Positions 37,579 to 46,946 of a stretch of DNA of 64,000 nt are shown here, piece after piece. A program made the position numbers and the translations under genes. The notes under the pieces are model-generated. The model saw only the letters and a program-made list of their open reading frames with translations, was not told where the DNA came from and did not search any database. The DNA lies in contig JAYOLW010000008.1 in the NCBI GenBank assembly GCA_038120515.1, positions 1 through 64,000 of the forward strand, in the 5' to 3' direction. The DNA is from JADHOX01 sp038120515 (GTDB lineage: Bacteria; Pseudomonadota; Alphaproteobacteria; Rickettsiales; JABIRX01). Within the stretch, counting starts at the first letter, position 1, and each line of letters starts with the position of its first letter.

Positions 37579-39078
37579 ATGTATGCGCGAACTTTATCTG
37601 TAGCCCTTTATGGGATTGAAACTCTTGAAATCGAAATTCAATGTCAACTAACTAATGACACACCAGGATTCCAAATAGTTGGACTTGGTAGCAAAGCTAT
37701 CTCTGAAGCAAAAGAAAGAGTTAAAGCTGCTATAAACTCATTAGGTATCTCATTACCATGTCAAAGAATAATTATAAACCTTGCACCATCAGCCATTATA
37801 AAAGAAGGTAGTCATTATGACCTTCCAATAATTCTTGCAATTCTTGCAGCTATGAAAGTAATCAGAAAGCAAGACATAGAAAATAGAATTTTTGCTGGTG
37901 AGATTTCACTTAATGCTGATATAAAACCAACTAATGGTATATTACCTATAGCGATACACTCCGTAAAATCCGAAAAAGAGTTATTCTGCCCAGCTGATAA
38001 TTATGAAGAAGCATATTTTAGCGGTAATCAAAAAATATATGCAATAAAGAACATTTTAGAGCTTATAAAATATTTCAAAGGCGAAACTGAAATTGAAAAT
38101 CCTAAAATTAATATTAAAAAACAAATCACAAAAAGCTATAAAGATTTCTCAGAAATATCAGGTCATGAGCTGGCAAAAAGAGCACTAACTATTGCTGCCG
38201 CAGGTAACCATAATATATTAATGATTGGACCACCAGGATGTGGTAAAACAATGCTAGCAGAAGCATTTACTTCAATTTTGCCAGAACCTAATCCAGAAAA
38301 GATTTTAGAAACTAGCATGATATATAGTATATCTGGCAAACTTAGCAAAGGTTTAAAACATGATGTACCATACAGATCTCCTCATCATACAGCATCTAAT
38401 ATATCAATTATTGGTGGAGGTAAAAATGCAAAACCAGGAGAAATCTCAATGGCACATAATGGAATTTTATTTTTAGACGAACTGCCCGAATTTAATCAAA
38501 GCACTATTGATTCACTTAGACAACCAATTGAATCAGGAGAGATAACAATTTCAAGGGCTGAGAAAATAGTTAACTACCCTGCTAAATTTCAATTAATATC
38601 AGCTATGAATCCTTGTAAATGTGGAAATTTCTTCGAAGAAAATGTGAATTGTACCCAAATACCATTTTGTTCTGAAAAATATATGAACAAGGTTTCTGGT
38701 CCTATCTTAGACAGATTTGATATAATCGTAAAATTGTCATACCAAAAATTATCAATTTCTGAAAATAACAATGAATCATCAAATATAATTAAAAAAAAGG
38801 TGGTAATGGCACGAGAGCTGCAGAGAAAAAGACTTTCTGAATATAATATTGAAACAAACAATCAAATGACAACAAAGATTATCAAATCAATATATGCAGA
38901 AAACAACGTTATTAATGACTTTATTCAAAAACTTAATGAAAAATCTTTTACATCACGCTCAATATTTAAAATTGTAAGGCTGGCACAAACAATTTCAGAC
39001 CTAAATAATGAAGGAATTATCACAAAAAACAATTTATATGAAGCTCTACAATATAAAAACTTTATAAAAAAAAATTAG
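37579..39078 (+). CDS. comM: ComM/YifB-family AAA ATPase
   Basis: 499 residues. The N-terminal Lon-like fold begins with YARTLSVALYGIETLEIEIQ and FQIVGLGSKAISEAKERVKAA. The AAA module has Walker A GPPGCGKTM, Walker B GILFLDELPEF, and the Mg-chelatase signature RSPHHTASNISIIGGG. The C-terminal segment has a zinc-like Cys set (NPCKCGNFFEENVNCTQIPFC). ComM is a branch-migration helicase aiding integration of DNA taken up in natural transformation. Its proximity to recA and the pilus-like genes in the window make a recombination or uptake role attractive but unproven. Confidence 0.92.
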   Translation: MYARTLSVALYGIETLEIEIQCQLTNDTPGFQIVGLGSKAISEAKERVKAAINSLGISLPCQRIIINLAPSAIIKEGSHYDLPIILAILAAMKVIRKQDIENRIFAGEISLNADIKPTNGILPIAIHSVKSEKELFCPADNYEEAYFSGNQKIYAIKNILELIKYFKGETEIENPKINIKKQITKSYKDFSEISGHELAKRALTIAAAGNHNILMIGPPGCGKTMLAEAFTSILPEPNPEKILETSMIYSISGKLSKGLKHDVPYRSPHHTASNISIIGGGKNAKPGEISMAHNGILFLDELPEFNQSTIDSLRQPIESGEITISRAEKIVNYPAKFQLISAMNPCKCGNFFEENVNCTQIPFCSEKYMNKVSGPILDRFDIIVKLSYQKLSISENNNESSNIIKKKVVMARELQRKRLSEYNIETNNQMTTKIIKSIYAENNVINDFIQKLNEKSFTSRSIFKIVRLAQTISDLNNEGIITKNNLYEALQYKNFIKKN

Positions 39079-39770
39079 GCTTTCTTTTTTTTATTTTTCT
39101 TCGGAGGAATAAAATTGAAACTATCATCATTTAATATTGAGGATTTCTTGGAATCCTTAATATTTTTTATATTACTGATATCTATTTTATCTTCTAAAAT
39201 GATATCATCATCCTTATCGGCAATATCATCATTATTAAAATTGATAAGATTTGAGGAATTACTATCTTTACTATCAATAAGACTGCTAATAGATGGTATA
39301 TATTCTAAATCATCATCAGAATTTTTATCACTATCAATATCTAGATCAGTATCTGTTGATTTATTATTCTCAAAAAAAGTTTCATTATCAGAAATTATTT
39401 CTTCTTTTGGTTTATCAACTTTATTTAAAATACCATTTATATTTGCACCTGGTTTAGTAGTAAGATTTTTATAATTTATTTGACCTTCAAAAACACCAGT
39501 ATCGTCAATTATAACATCATCAACATTAACTATTCCTTTAACCACGCCTTTTATTACAAGTTTATCAGCAAAGATATCACCATCAACTTTTGACTCCTTT
39601 CTAATTATAACATTATTGCATTTAACATTCCCTTTAACTTTACCACCAATTTCAATAGAGCCCTGACTAACCAAATCTCCTGAAATATTTAGATCAGAAA
39701 CTATAATAGATGGAGCAGAAGAAATTGCAGGTAGGTTTGCATTTGATTTATTTTTTTTTCTAGAAAACAT
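39075..39770 (-). CDS. Bactofilin with acidic C-terminal extension
   Basis: Polymer-forming cytoskeletal protein, 231 residues. The core (about 22-120) is the bactofilin beta-helix: IIVSDLNISGDLVSQGSIEIGGKV and successive six-residue turns rich in Val, Ile and Gly. The last 110 residues are unusual: rich in Asp and Ser, probably disordered, ending in a Lys-rich PPKKNKKKKA. Bactofilins commonly have short disordered tails; this one is long and highly acidic. The gene overlaps the preceding M23 peptidase by 11 bases, the classical bactofilin-peptidase pairing that guides cell-shape remodelling. Confidence 0.88.
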   Translation of the reverse strand: MFSRKKNKSNANLPAISSAPSIIVSDLNISGDLVSQGSIEIGGKVKGNVKCNNVIIRKESKVDGDIFADKLVIKGVVKGIVNVDDVIIDDTGVFEGQINYKNLTTKPGANINGILNKVDKPKEEIISDNETFFENNKSTDTDLDIDSDKNSDDDLEYIPSISSLIDSKDSNSSNLINFNNDDIADKDDDIILEDKIDISNIKNIKDSKKSSILNDDSFNFIPPKKNKKKKA

Positions 39771-40845
39771 ATCGACCAGCTCTTAAAAAATTAATTGGGT
39801 TATAAGGTTTATTCATATAACGAATTTCATAATGCAAGTGAGGACCAGAGCTTCTGCCAGTATTTCCTTGAATACCAATAATTTGACCTCTAGTAACAAT
39901 ATCACCTTTAGCAACTTTAAGAGATTTCAAATGTCCGTATCTAGTTGTAACTTTATAACCGTGATCAATTTCAATTAAATTACCATAATTTCCTTTTCTA
40001 CCAGCAAATTTAATAACCCCTGGTGAAGTAGCCATAACTTCATTATCAATTGGACCAGCAAAATCTAGACCAAAATGTGAGGATTCTTTACCAAGAAATG
40101 GATCAAATCTTTCACCGTAATATGAAGAAATATAATATTTTTTAACCGGTGATGATAATGGTACAGAATTCATTAGATTTTCAAGAAAAAACAATCTTGA
40201 AACATTTTCGTTAAAAGCAATATTTTTATCAATGTTTTCTTCATCATATTCTACGTCAAAAGTTTCCGCAGTATTAGGACCACCTTGATTAGAAAAAATA
40301 GAATCAATATTCATATTATTAGATTTTTTTTCTTTCACATTTGGCTTTATCGTTGAAAGAGGAAGGCCAGTCATAGAAACTATTTTTTCTATTTCAGAAA
40401 TTCTTGAAAGTGTATTTGAATTAATTTCAGTCAATACTTTACCCTTAGATTCAAGTTTAGAGATTTTTTTCAAATCATTTTTGTTTGAATCTAGAGAGCT
40501 TGTTTGATCTAATTTTTTAAATTTTTTATTTAGCTCTTTACGGTTATAGTCAAAGCTTTTAACTGTATCAAAATAACTATTTAAACGAACCAAGTTGCCT
40601 TGGAGGCTATCAATTCTTGTTTGCAAATCTAAGTTGATTAAGTTTGCTTGTTCAATTTCTTGTTCTTTGTGAACTAGTATTTTTTTATAGGCAAAATATT
40701 TACCACTAGAAAACGAAGCCCAACTAATAATAATACCAACTAAGGCAAAAAAACCTAACTGATATTTTTTAGGCAAAGCATAACTGACAATCTGATCATC
40801 AGTTATCAGCATAATTTTTTTAACTCTAAAAAAGTTATTTATCAT
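39760..40845 (-). CDS. M23-family peptidoglycan endopeptidase
   Basis: 361 residues. A single membrane helix (about 29-47) follows a short cytoplasmic end, then a coiled coil (about 55-150) and a C-terminal M23 zinc peptidase domain. Its zinc ligands are in SSHFGLDFAGP and SGPHLHYEIRY, so it should be catalytically active rather than a degenerate regulator. It probably cleaves cross-links in peptidoglycan at a site set by the bactofilin encoded immediately downstream (overlap of 11 bases). In Caulobacter and other alphaproteobacteria M23 proteins partner bactofilins in the same way. Confidence 0.92.
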   Translation of the reverse strand: MINNFFRVKKIMLITDDQIVSYALPKKYQLGFFALVGIIISWASFSSGKYFAYKKILVHKEQEIEQANLINLDLQTRIDSLQGNLVRLNSYFDTVKSFDYNRKELNKKFKKLDQTSSLDSNKNDLKKISKLESKGKVLTEINSNTLSRISEIEKIVSMTGLPLSTIKPNVKEKKSNNMNIDSIFSNQGGPNTAETFDVEYDEENIDKNIAFNENVSRLFFLENLMNSVPLSSPVKKYYISSYYGERFDPFLGKESSHFGLDFAGPIDNEVMATSPGVIKFAGRKGNYGNLIEIDHGYKVTTRYGHLKSLKVAKGDIVTRGQIIGIQGNTGRSSGPHLHYEIRYMNKPYNPINFLRAGRYVF

Positions 40846-40995
40846 CTTAACTCTAATTATAACAAATTTTAAGAAAGTTTCAGAAAAAACTATATATATT
40901 TTTAATTAATTCTAGCAATGATTGTATTTTATATGCAAGGGTTATTTTTACATTTTAAAAGAATTTTTCAATACAAAGCAAACAACAAAACATTT

Positions 40996-41050
40996 AGAAT
41001 TATTAATAACTTATGTTAGTTTTCTTCAAAAATCCAGAATAATTAATAAC
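40996..41050. repeat. Pair of 15-bp direct repeats between guaB and M23 gene
   Basis: AGAATTATTAATAAC (40996-41010) and AGAATAATTAATAAC (41036-41050) differ by one base and start exactly 40 bases apart, about four helical turns. The first contains the palindrome TTATTAATAA. They lie within the 267-base non-coding stretch upstream of the M23-bactofilin pair. A tract of T7A8 (around 41061-41075) follows nearer guaB. A paired operator is possible, but AT-rich DNA produces such matches by chance. Confidence 0.4.
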
Positions 41051-41112
41051 AAAAATAACTTTTTTTAAAAAAAACTAAAGATCTCCACTTAAAGCTCTGA
41101 CTTTACAGACCT

Positions 41113-42579
41113 TTACTTAGAAACCCCATAATTTGGAGCCTCTCTTGTGATATCAATATTATGAGGATGAGACTCAAATAAGCCAGATTGCGAAATTTTT
41201 ATAAATTGTGCTTTTTTATGAAATTCAATTAGATTTCTCGACCCACAATATCCCATTGAAGACTTAAGGCCGCCAATAAGTTGATATATAACATCTGCAG
41301 CCTGACCTTTATATGGCACCCTACCTTCAACACCCTCAGGTACTAACTTATATTCATTATCAACATCTTCTTGAAAATATCTATCAGCGCTACCACGTGC
41401 CATCGCACCTAACGAACCCATGCCACGATAATATTTATATGATCTTCCTTTAAAAAGAATAATCTCGCCTGGAGTTTCTTTACAACCAGCTAGCAACCCA
41501 CCCAGCATTACACAACTAGCTCCAGCTGCCAATGCTTTGGCAAGGTCACCAGAATATTTGATACCACCATCAGAAATCATCGGAATGTCCAATTCTTTAC
41601 ACATTTTTGAAACCTGAAGTACCGCAGATAATTGTGGCACGCCAACACCAGCTACAATTCTTGTAGTACAAATAGAACCTGGGCCAATTCCAACTTTTAC
41701 ACCATCAACTCCAGCTTCATACAATCTTTTAGCAGCTTCATCAGTTGCAATATTCCCAGCTATTACATCAACATTATTATAATTTTGTTTTATGTATTTA
41801 ACCATTTCAATAACACCCTTGGAATCGCCATGAGCAGTATCAACAATCAATATATCAACTTTTGCCTCAACAAGAGCATCAATCCTTTCTTCAGAATCTT
41901 TACCAATACCAACTGCGGCAGCTACTCTTAATCTTCCAAAATTATCTTTTACAGCCAATGGATGTTTTTTGGCATTTTCCATATCTTTTACAGTTAATAA
42001 ACCTACACAATTATAGTCTCCATCTACGACTAATAGTCTCTCTATTTTGTTTTTATGTAAAAGTTCTTTAGCCTGTTTTTTACTAGCACCTTCAGTAATA
42101 GTTATTAGATTTTTTGAAGTCATCAACTCTTTTACTTGTAAATTTGTATCAGCACAAAATCTTACATCACGATTAGTTAATATACCTTTTAGTTTTTTAT
42201 CTTTTGCAACTACAGGTATTCCTGATATGCCATGTTTTTTCATTAATGATATAGCAGATAAAACTGTTTCATCTGGACCAATAGTTATGGGATTATGCAC
42301 TATCCCAGATTCAAATTTTTTAACTTTTATTACCTCGTTTTTTTGTTGCGTAACAGTCATATTTTTATGAATACAACCTATTGCACCATTTTGCGCCATA
42401 GTAATAGCAAGCCTACTTTCTGTAACAGTATCCATTGCAGCAGATATAATAGGAACATTTAGCTCAACATTACGAGAGATTTTTGTAGCAATATTTACTT
42501 GCTTAGGAAGTATTTCTGAATATTGCGGTTTAAGTAAAACATCGTCAAATGTAAAATATGTATCAAGGTTTATTGCCAT
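41113..42579 (-). CDS. guaB: IMP dehydrogenase
   Basis: Oxidises IMP to XMP, committing purines to guanine nucleotides. 488 residues. The N-terminal segment (YFTFDDVLLKPQYSEILP) and the catalytic barrel are interrupted by a CBS pair (about 95-205). The catalytic loop GPGSICTTRIVAGVGVPQ carries the nucleophile Cys; the flap Arg/Tyr pair is near GMGSLGAMARGSADRYFQ. Full length and all motifs conserved. It diverges from the HExxH protein gene across 88 bases. Confidence 0.98.
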   Translation of the reverse strand: MAINLDTYFTFDDVLLKPQYSEILPKQVNIATKISRNVELNVPIISAAMDTVTESRLAITMAQNGAIGCIHKNMTVTQQKNEVIKVKKFESGIVHNPITIGPDETVLSAISLMKKHGISGIPVVAKDKKLKGILTNRDVRFCADTNLQVKELMTSKNLITITEGASKKQAKELLHKNKIERLLVVDGDYNCVGLLTVKDMENAKKHPLAVKDNFGRLRVAAAVGIGKDSEERIDALVEAKVDILIVDTAHGDSKGVIEMVKYIKQNYNNVDVIAGNIATDEAAKRLYEAGVDGVKVGIGPGSICTTRIVAGVGVPQLSAVLQVSKMCKELDIPMISDGGIKYSGDLAKALAAGASCVMLGGLLAGCKETPGEIILFKGRSYKYYRGMGSLGAMARGSADRYFQEDVDNEYKLVPEGVEGRVPYKGQAADVIYQLIGGLKSSMGYCGSRNLIEFHKKAQFIKISQSGLFESHPHNIDITREAPNYGVSK

Positions 42580-42667
42580 TTATATAAAAATAGTTTATAA
42601 TATTACAAAAGATTATTTATCACAGACTTTATAAACTAACATATTTAAATAGTAATATTTTTTTGCA

Positions 42668-44275
42668 ATGGGTAGAGCTAGATATAACAACTATTCATCC
42701 TTAAGTTTTATTGAGGGTTTAACTCATATACAAACTGGTGCTTACAGAGATGGAAACAACATTGTAATATCATTTAATACAAATGCAGACCTTAATATGG
42801 CTTTGAATCTTCAAAAAGCATTTGGAGGTCCAAGCATAGCAACTATATACAGACAAAAGTCAAATCCAAATGTTTTTGAAATAAGTGTTCCTAGTTCCGC
42901 ATATGCTCAAGTCACATCAAAACATGGAAATGGTCTTGAAACATTTTTCAATAGATTTCTCGAAGCCCAAACAATATCTATGAAACAAACTTTATCGAGT
43001 ATTAAAGGTTTTAAGGATTTCGTTTTATCAGACAATAAAAATTCAATTATTTGTGAAAGATCTAAAAAGATGTCATCTTTAGATTTTTATAGAACTGAGC
43101 TTGCCTTTAATTTCTATAGAGACAGATTTATGTCAGGTAATACAAGGACTAAAACTCAATTAACAAATATGAGTTATGGCCCTAGTTTTCTTAGAGATTA
43201 CGAAAAGACTCTAGCTAAAGAATTATCGAAAAGAAGGCCTAACAGCACAGAAATGTTTAGATCTGGTATATTAGGAATCAAACCTACAGATATTTTGTTT
43301 TTTAATCAAAAAAGATTTGAAGATAATTTTCCAGGAATAAAAAAAGATTTTAAACAAAAAACCCCAGAAAAACTTATTTCCCAGAAATTATTCAAACCAA
43401 AGAACCCATTTAAAGAAAATTTATTTCTTTTACCTATCAATATTGTAGAATTTGCAATAATGACATTATTTTACGTCATAACTTATTATCCTAATTTGTT
43501 TCTAAACAGAGGTTACAACAAACTTAGTAAAGAGTTCAGAGATCATGTTGTATCAAGAAAAGCTCTTGATCAAAAGGGGCTAAATAAATCTGTTATTTTA
43601 AGCGAAATGACAGCTGCACTCAATGACGATCTTAGACCTTTCGAAAACTCTCCTCTAAATGGTAAATTTCTTTTTACGATAAAAGATACTCATAGTAGAT
43701 TTGCACAAAGAACTTTAATCGGACATTACAAAGACACATATGATTTAAAGTCACCTTCTCTAAAAACTAAAATGAACTCATCTTCAGCTCCCAAATTTTG
43801 TGGAGGAACTACAGAGTTTTTAAATGGGTCAGACTCATCTATTATAACTTTTTATGGTCACTCAAGACTAGAAGCAAAAGAAACAATTTTACATGAATTA
43901 ATACATAGTGTCTGCCACAGAATTGAAAGATCAGATAACTATAGACAAGATAAAAGCGAATTTAATAGACTTTTACATGAATCAAACCAATGGATTAAAG
44001 ATTTTTGCAGAAAACATAATATAAAATTTGATACATCAACTATAAAAGATATTGATGGTCGTATATTACAAGACCTAGATTATCATGCAAATGATGGAAT
44101 TGAATATATGGCAAATTTATTGCCAAAAATCTCACAAATTAGATCATTAAAACCTGATGAGTTTGATAAGGAAGTTGGTAATAAAACTAATCCAATAAAA
44201 CAATTATGTAATAAATTTGACGAAGCCTGTGAAAAACTTAATAACAAAGATGCTAGCAAGTCTTACCGAAGATAA
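42668..44275 (+). CDS. Unrecognised protein with HExxH zinc site
   Basis: 535 residues, family not recognised. The N-terminal 250 residues are mixed and basic, with no signal peptide. A strongly hydrophobic segment (about 251-277, FLLPINIVEFAIMTLFYVI) could cross or insert in a membrane. The C-terminal part contains HELIHSVCH: an HExxH zinc site at 409-413 with another His at 417. A downstream Glu479 in DGIEYMANLLP, 66 residues later, is placed like the third ligand of gluzincins. The stretch YGHSRLEAKETILHELIHSV looks like a genuine active-site helix. A secreted or effector metallopeptidase is a possibility only. The gene stands alone, divergent from guaB and convergent with lepA. Base composition resembles its neighbours. 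Confidence 0.75.
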   Translation: MGRARYNNYSSLSFIEGLTHIQTGAYRDGNNIVISFNTNADLNMALNLQKAFGGPSIATIYRQKSNPNVFEISVPSSAYAQVTSKHGNGLETFFNRFLEAQTISMKQTLSSIKGFKDFVLSDNKNSIICERSKKMSSLDFYRTELAFNFYRDRFMSGNTRTKTQLTNMSYGPSFLRDYEKTLAKELSKRRPNSTEMFRSGILGIKPTDILFFNQKRFEDNFPGIKKDFKQKTPEKLISQKLFKPKNPFKENLFLLPINIVEFAIMTLFYVITYYPNLFLNRGYNKLSKEFRDHVVSRKALDQKGLNKSVILSEMTAALNDDLRPFENSPLNGKFLFTIKDTHSRFAQRTLIGHYKDTYDLKSPSLKTKMNSSSAPKFCGGTTEFLNGSDSSIITFYGHSRLEAKETILHELIHSVCHRIERSDNYRQDKSEFNRLLHESNQWIKDFCRKHNIKFDTSTIKDIDGRILQDLDYHANDGIEYMANLLPKISQIRSLKPDEFDKEVGNKTNPIKQLCNKFDEACEKLNNKDASKSYRR

Positions 44276-44280
44276 AAAAA

Positions 44281-46074
44281 TCAATCAATTTTAAGAACTG
44301 CAACAAAAGCTGATTGAGGTATTTCTATTTTACCAATTTGTCTCATTCTTTTCTTACCCTTTTTCTGCTTTTCCAATAACTTACGCTTCCTTGATACATC
44401 ACCACCATAACATTTGGCAGTAACATCCTTTCTCATAGCACTTACAGTTTCGCGCGCTACAATTTTACCACCAATAGCTGCCTGTATTGCAACTTTATAT
44501 AACTGTCTTGGTATTAAATCTTTTAGCTTTTGACATAAAATCCTCCCCCTAGCCTCAGCAAAAGCCTTATCAACAATAATAGCAAGAGCATCAACTGGAT
44601 CCCCATTAATTAAGATATGAAGTTTAACAAGATTGCCCTCTGAATAACCATCCATCTCCCAATCAAAAGATGCATAACCACTAGAAACCGATTTTAATTT
44701 ATCATAAAAATCAAAAACAATCTCATTAAGAGGCAATCGATAAACTACCATAGCTCTGTTACCAGCATAAGTAAGATCAACCTGCTCACCCCTTTTATCA
44801 TTACAAAGCTTTAAAATATTACCAAGATATTCATCTGGTACTAAAATTGTTGCCTTAATCCAAGGCTCCTGAATTGAACGAATCCTCATAGGATCAGGAA
44901 GATCAGCAGGATTATGAACATCCAAACCTGTTCCATCAGATAAATCAACTTTATATATTACACTTGGAGCTGTTGTAATAAGATCTAAATCAAATTCACG
45001 CTCCAATCTTTCTTGAATAATCTCTAAATGCAAAAGCCCTAGAAACCCACATCTAAAACCAAGACCTAATGCCGATGAAGATTCATGCTGAAATTCAAAA
45101 CTTGCATCATTTAGTTTCAGTTTATATAGACTATCCTTTAATTTATCATATTCACTTTGATCTGTCGGAAATAACGAACAAAAAACTACCGATTTAATTT
45201 CTTTAAATCCTGGTAGAGCTTCAACATTTGCATCATAATATGTTAATGTATCACCAATATTGCAATCTGATAACTCTTTGATAGCTGCATTAATAAAACC
45301 AATTTCACCAGAAGACAACGAATCCGATTTTATTTTTTTAGGAGTAAAAAAACCAACATCTTCAACTAAATATTCGGATCCAGTTGAAACCATTTTCATT
45401 TTCTTGCCCTTTTTAAGAGAACCACTAATAATTCGAGTCAATAATATAACTCCAAGATAACTATCATACCAACCATCAACCAAAAGCGCTCTCAAAGGCT
45501 CTTCATCGGCATAGCTAGGCTCTGGTATATATTTAACAATAGCTTCAAGAACCTCTTCAATACCTTTACCAGTTTTAGCCGAGGCTTGCACTGCATTACT
45601 AGTATCTATACCAATTACATCTTCAATTTCTTCCAAAACTCTCTCAGGATCAGCTGCTGGAAGATCAATTTTATTTAATACCGTTATAATCTCATGGTCA
45701 TTATCAATTGCTTGATAAACATTTGCAAGTGTTTGTGCTTCAACTCCTTGAGAGGCATCCACAACTAGTAACGACCCTTCACATGCAGACAAAGACCTAG
45801 AAACTTCATAAGAAAAATCAACATGACCAGGAGTGTCCATTAAATTTAAAATATAGTCTTGCCCATCCTTAGCTTTATATTTCAATCTAACTGTCTGTGC
45901 TTTAATTGTAATACCTCTTTCTTTCTCAATATCCATTGAGTCAAGAATTTGAGCACTCATCTCTCTTTGTTCTAATCCACCGCAATATTCAATCAACCTA
46001 TCAGCTAAAGTAGATTTTCCATGATCAATATGAGCAATAATTGCAAAATTTCTGATATTTTTTCCTGTAGACAT
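44281..46074 (-). CDS. lepA: Elongation factor 4 (LepA)
   Basis: Ribosome-associated GTPase that acts on stalled translation. 597 residues. G1 is AHIDHGKSTLADR, G3 DTPGHVDFSYEV, G4 NKID. Domains II and III follow, including the EF-G-like stretch with NIGDTLTYYDAN. The LepA-specific C-terminal domain has RETVSAMRKDVTAKCYGGDVSRKRKLLEKQKKGKKRM. All are canonical. It is the last gene of infA-maf-lepA. Confidence 0.98.
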   Translation of the reverse strand: MSTGKNIRNFAIIAHIDHGKSTLADRLIEYCGGLEQREMSAQILDSMDIEKERGITIKAQTVRLKYKAKDGQDYILNLMDTPGHVDFSYEVSRSLSACEGSLLVVDASQGVEAQTLANVYQAIDNDHEIITVLNKIDLPAADPERVLEEIEDVIGIDTSNAVQASAKTGKGIEEVLEAIVKYIPEPSYADEEPLRALLVDGWYDSYLGVILLTRIISGSLKKGKKMKMVSTGSEYLVEDVGFFTPKKIKSDSLSSGEIGFINAAIKELSDCNIGDTLTYYDANVEALPGFKEIKSVVFCSLFPTDQSEYDKLKDSLYKLKLNDASFEFQHESSSALGLGFRCGFLGLLHLEIIQERLEREFDLDLITTAPSVIYKVDLSDGTGLDVHNPADLPDPMRIRSIQEPWIKATILVPDEYLGNILKLCNDKRGEQVDLTYAGNRAMVVYRLPLNEIVFDFYDKLKSVSSGYASFDWEMDGYSEGNLVKLHILINGDPVDALAIIVDKAFAEARGRILCQKLKDLIPRQLYKVAIQAAIGGKIVARETVSAMRKDVTAKCYGGDVSRKRKLLEKQKKGKKRMRQIGKIEIPQSAFVAVLKID

Positions 46075-46077
46075 AAT

Positions 46078-46683
46078 TTATTTAGTAGCCTTAAAACTTG
46101 AAAGATCGACGTTTAAACCAGATAGGATTTGATGTAAATCATAAACTGGCAATCCTAAAATATTAGAATAGGAGCCTGAGATAAATTTTAGATATCTGCC
46201 TATATAACCTTCAATCCTATAAGCCCCAGAACACCCCATCCATTCACCCGTTGCAATATAATCATCTATTTCTTTTGATGTCATATTTTTGAATTGTAAT
46301 ACTGATTCGACAATTTTTAATCTAAAAATGTTATCTCGAGGTAATGCTACGCACATTGATGTATACAATTTATGACGCTTGCCTTTTATAATATCTAAAT
46401 ATTCACGAGCCACTTTTTCGTCAAAAGTTTTATCCATGATACGACCTTTTGATATAGAAACAGTATCAGCCGCAATTATTAAAGCATTTGGATTTGTCTC
46501 AGCAATTTTTTGACATTTTGTTAACGACAGTCTTTTTGCCATCTCTTGAGCTTTTTCACCTTTTTTCCTCACTTCCTCAATATCAGGTGGCAATATTTTT
46601 GATGGAAACAAACCAATAGAATGCAGTAACCCCAATCTAGATTTAGACCCAGATGCTAGGATAAAATCATCTGGCTTAATCAT
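46078..46683 (-). CDS. maf: Maf-family nucleotide pyrophosphatase
   Basis: 201 residues of the Maf family, which hydrolyse non-canonical or canonical nucleoside triphosphates and affect division. Motifs are FILASGSKSRLGLLHSIGL at the N-terminus, LIIAADTVSI with the metal-binding Asp, KGKRHKLYTS, and WMGCSGAYRIEGYIGRYLKFISGSYSNILGLPV. It overlaps infA by one base and precedes lepA by three bases. The YceF/Maf subtype cannot be decided by eye. Confidence 0.93.
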   Translation of the reverse strand: MIKPDDFILASGSKSRLGLLHSIGLFPSKILPPDIEEVRKKGEKAQEMAKRLSLTKCQKIAETNPNALIIAADTVSISKGRIMDKTFDEKVAREYLDIIKGKRHKLYTSMCVALPRDNIFRLKIVESVLQFKNMTSKEIDDYIATGEWMGCSGAYRIEGYIGRYLKFISGSYSNILGLPVYDLHQILSGLNVDLSSFKATK

Positions 46684-46901
46684 TATTTTTTTCTTCTCGT
46701 AATTCTTCCTTTTGTCAGATCATAAGGAGTCATTTCAACAGTAACTTCATCATGAAGTAAAACTCTAATACGGTTTTTTCTCATTCTTCCAGAGGTATGA
46801 GCCAGTATAACATGACCACTTTCTAGCTCAACTTTGAACATAGTATTTGGAAGCACTTCAATAACCTTACCCTCAAATTGAATTAATTCTTCTTTTGCCA
46901 T
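46683..46901 (-). CDS. infA: Translation initiation factor IF-1
   Basis: 72-residue OB-fold factor that binds the ribosomal A site during initiation. The sequence from MAKEELIQFEGKVIEVLPN, through HVILAHTSGRMRKNRIRVL, to the end (DLTKGRITRRKK) is nearly the family consensus. It heads infA-maf-lepA. Between it and divergent xseB lie 66 bases with a perfect 14-bp palindrome, a candidate shared operator. Confidence 0.98.
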   Translation of the reverse strand: MAKEELIQFEGKVIEVLPNTMFKVELESGHVILAHTSGRMRKNRIRVLLHDEVTVEMTPYDLTKGRITRRKK

Positions 46902-46946
46902 ATATTTTATTGATTGTGTTTATAGTAAAAATTGTTATAAATTTTA

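Noticed and set aside
39115..39474. 119-codon plus-strand frame opposite the bactofilin tail
   Set aside because: It is the antisense of a Ser/Asp-rich low-complexity region, which gives Leu/Ile/Ser-rich shadow frames.
41061..41075. T7A8 tract after guaB as an intrinsic terminator
   Set aside because: There is no GC stem; it is a simple A/T tract that could pair only weakly.
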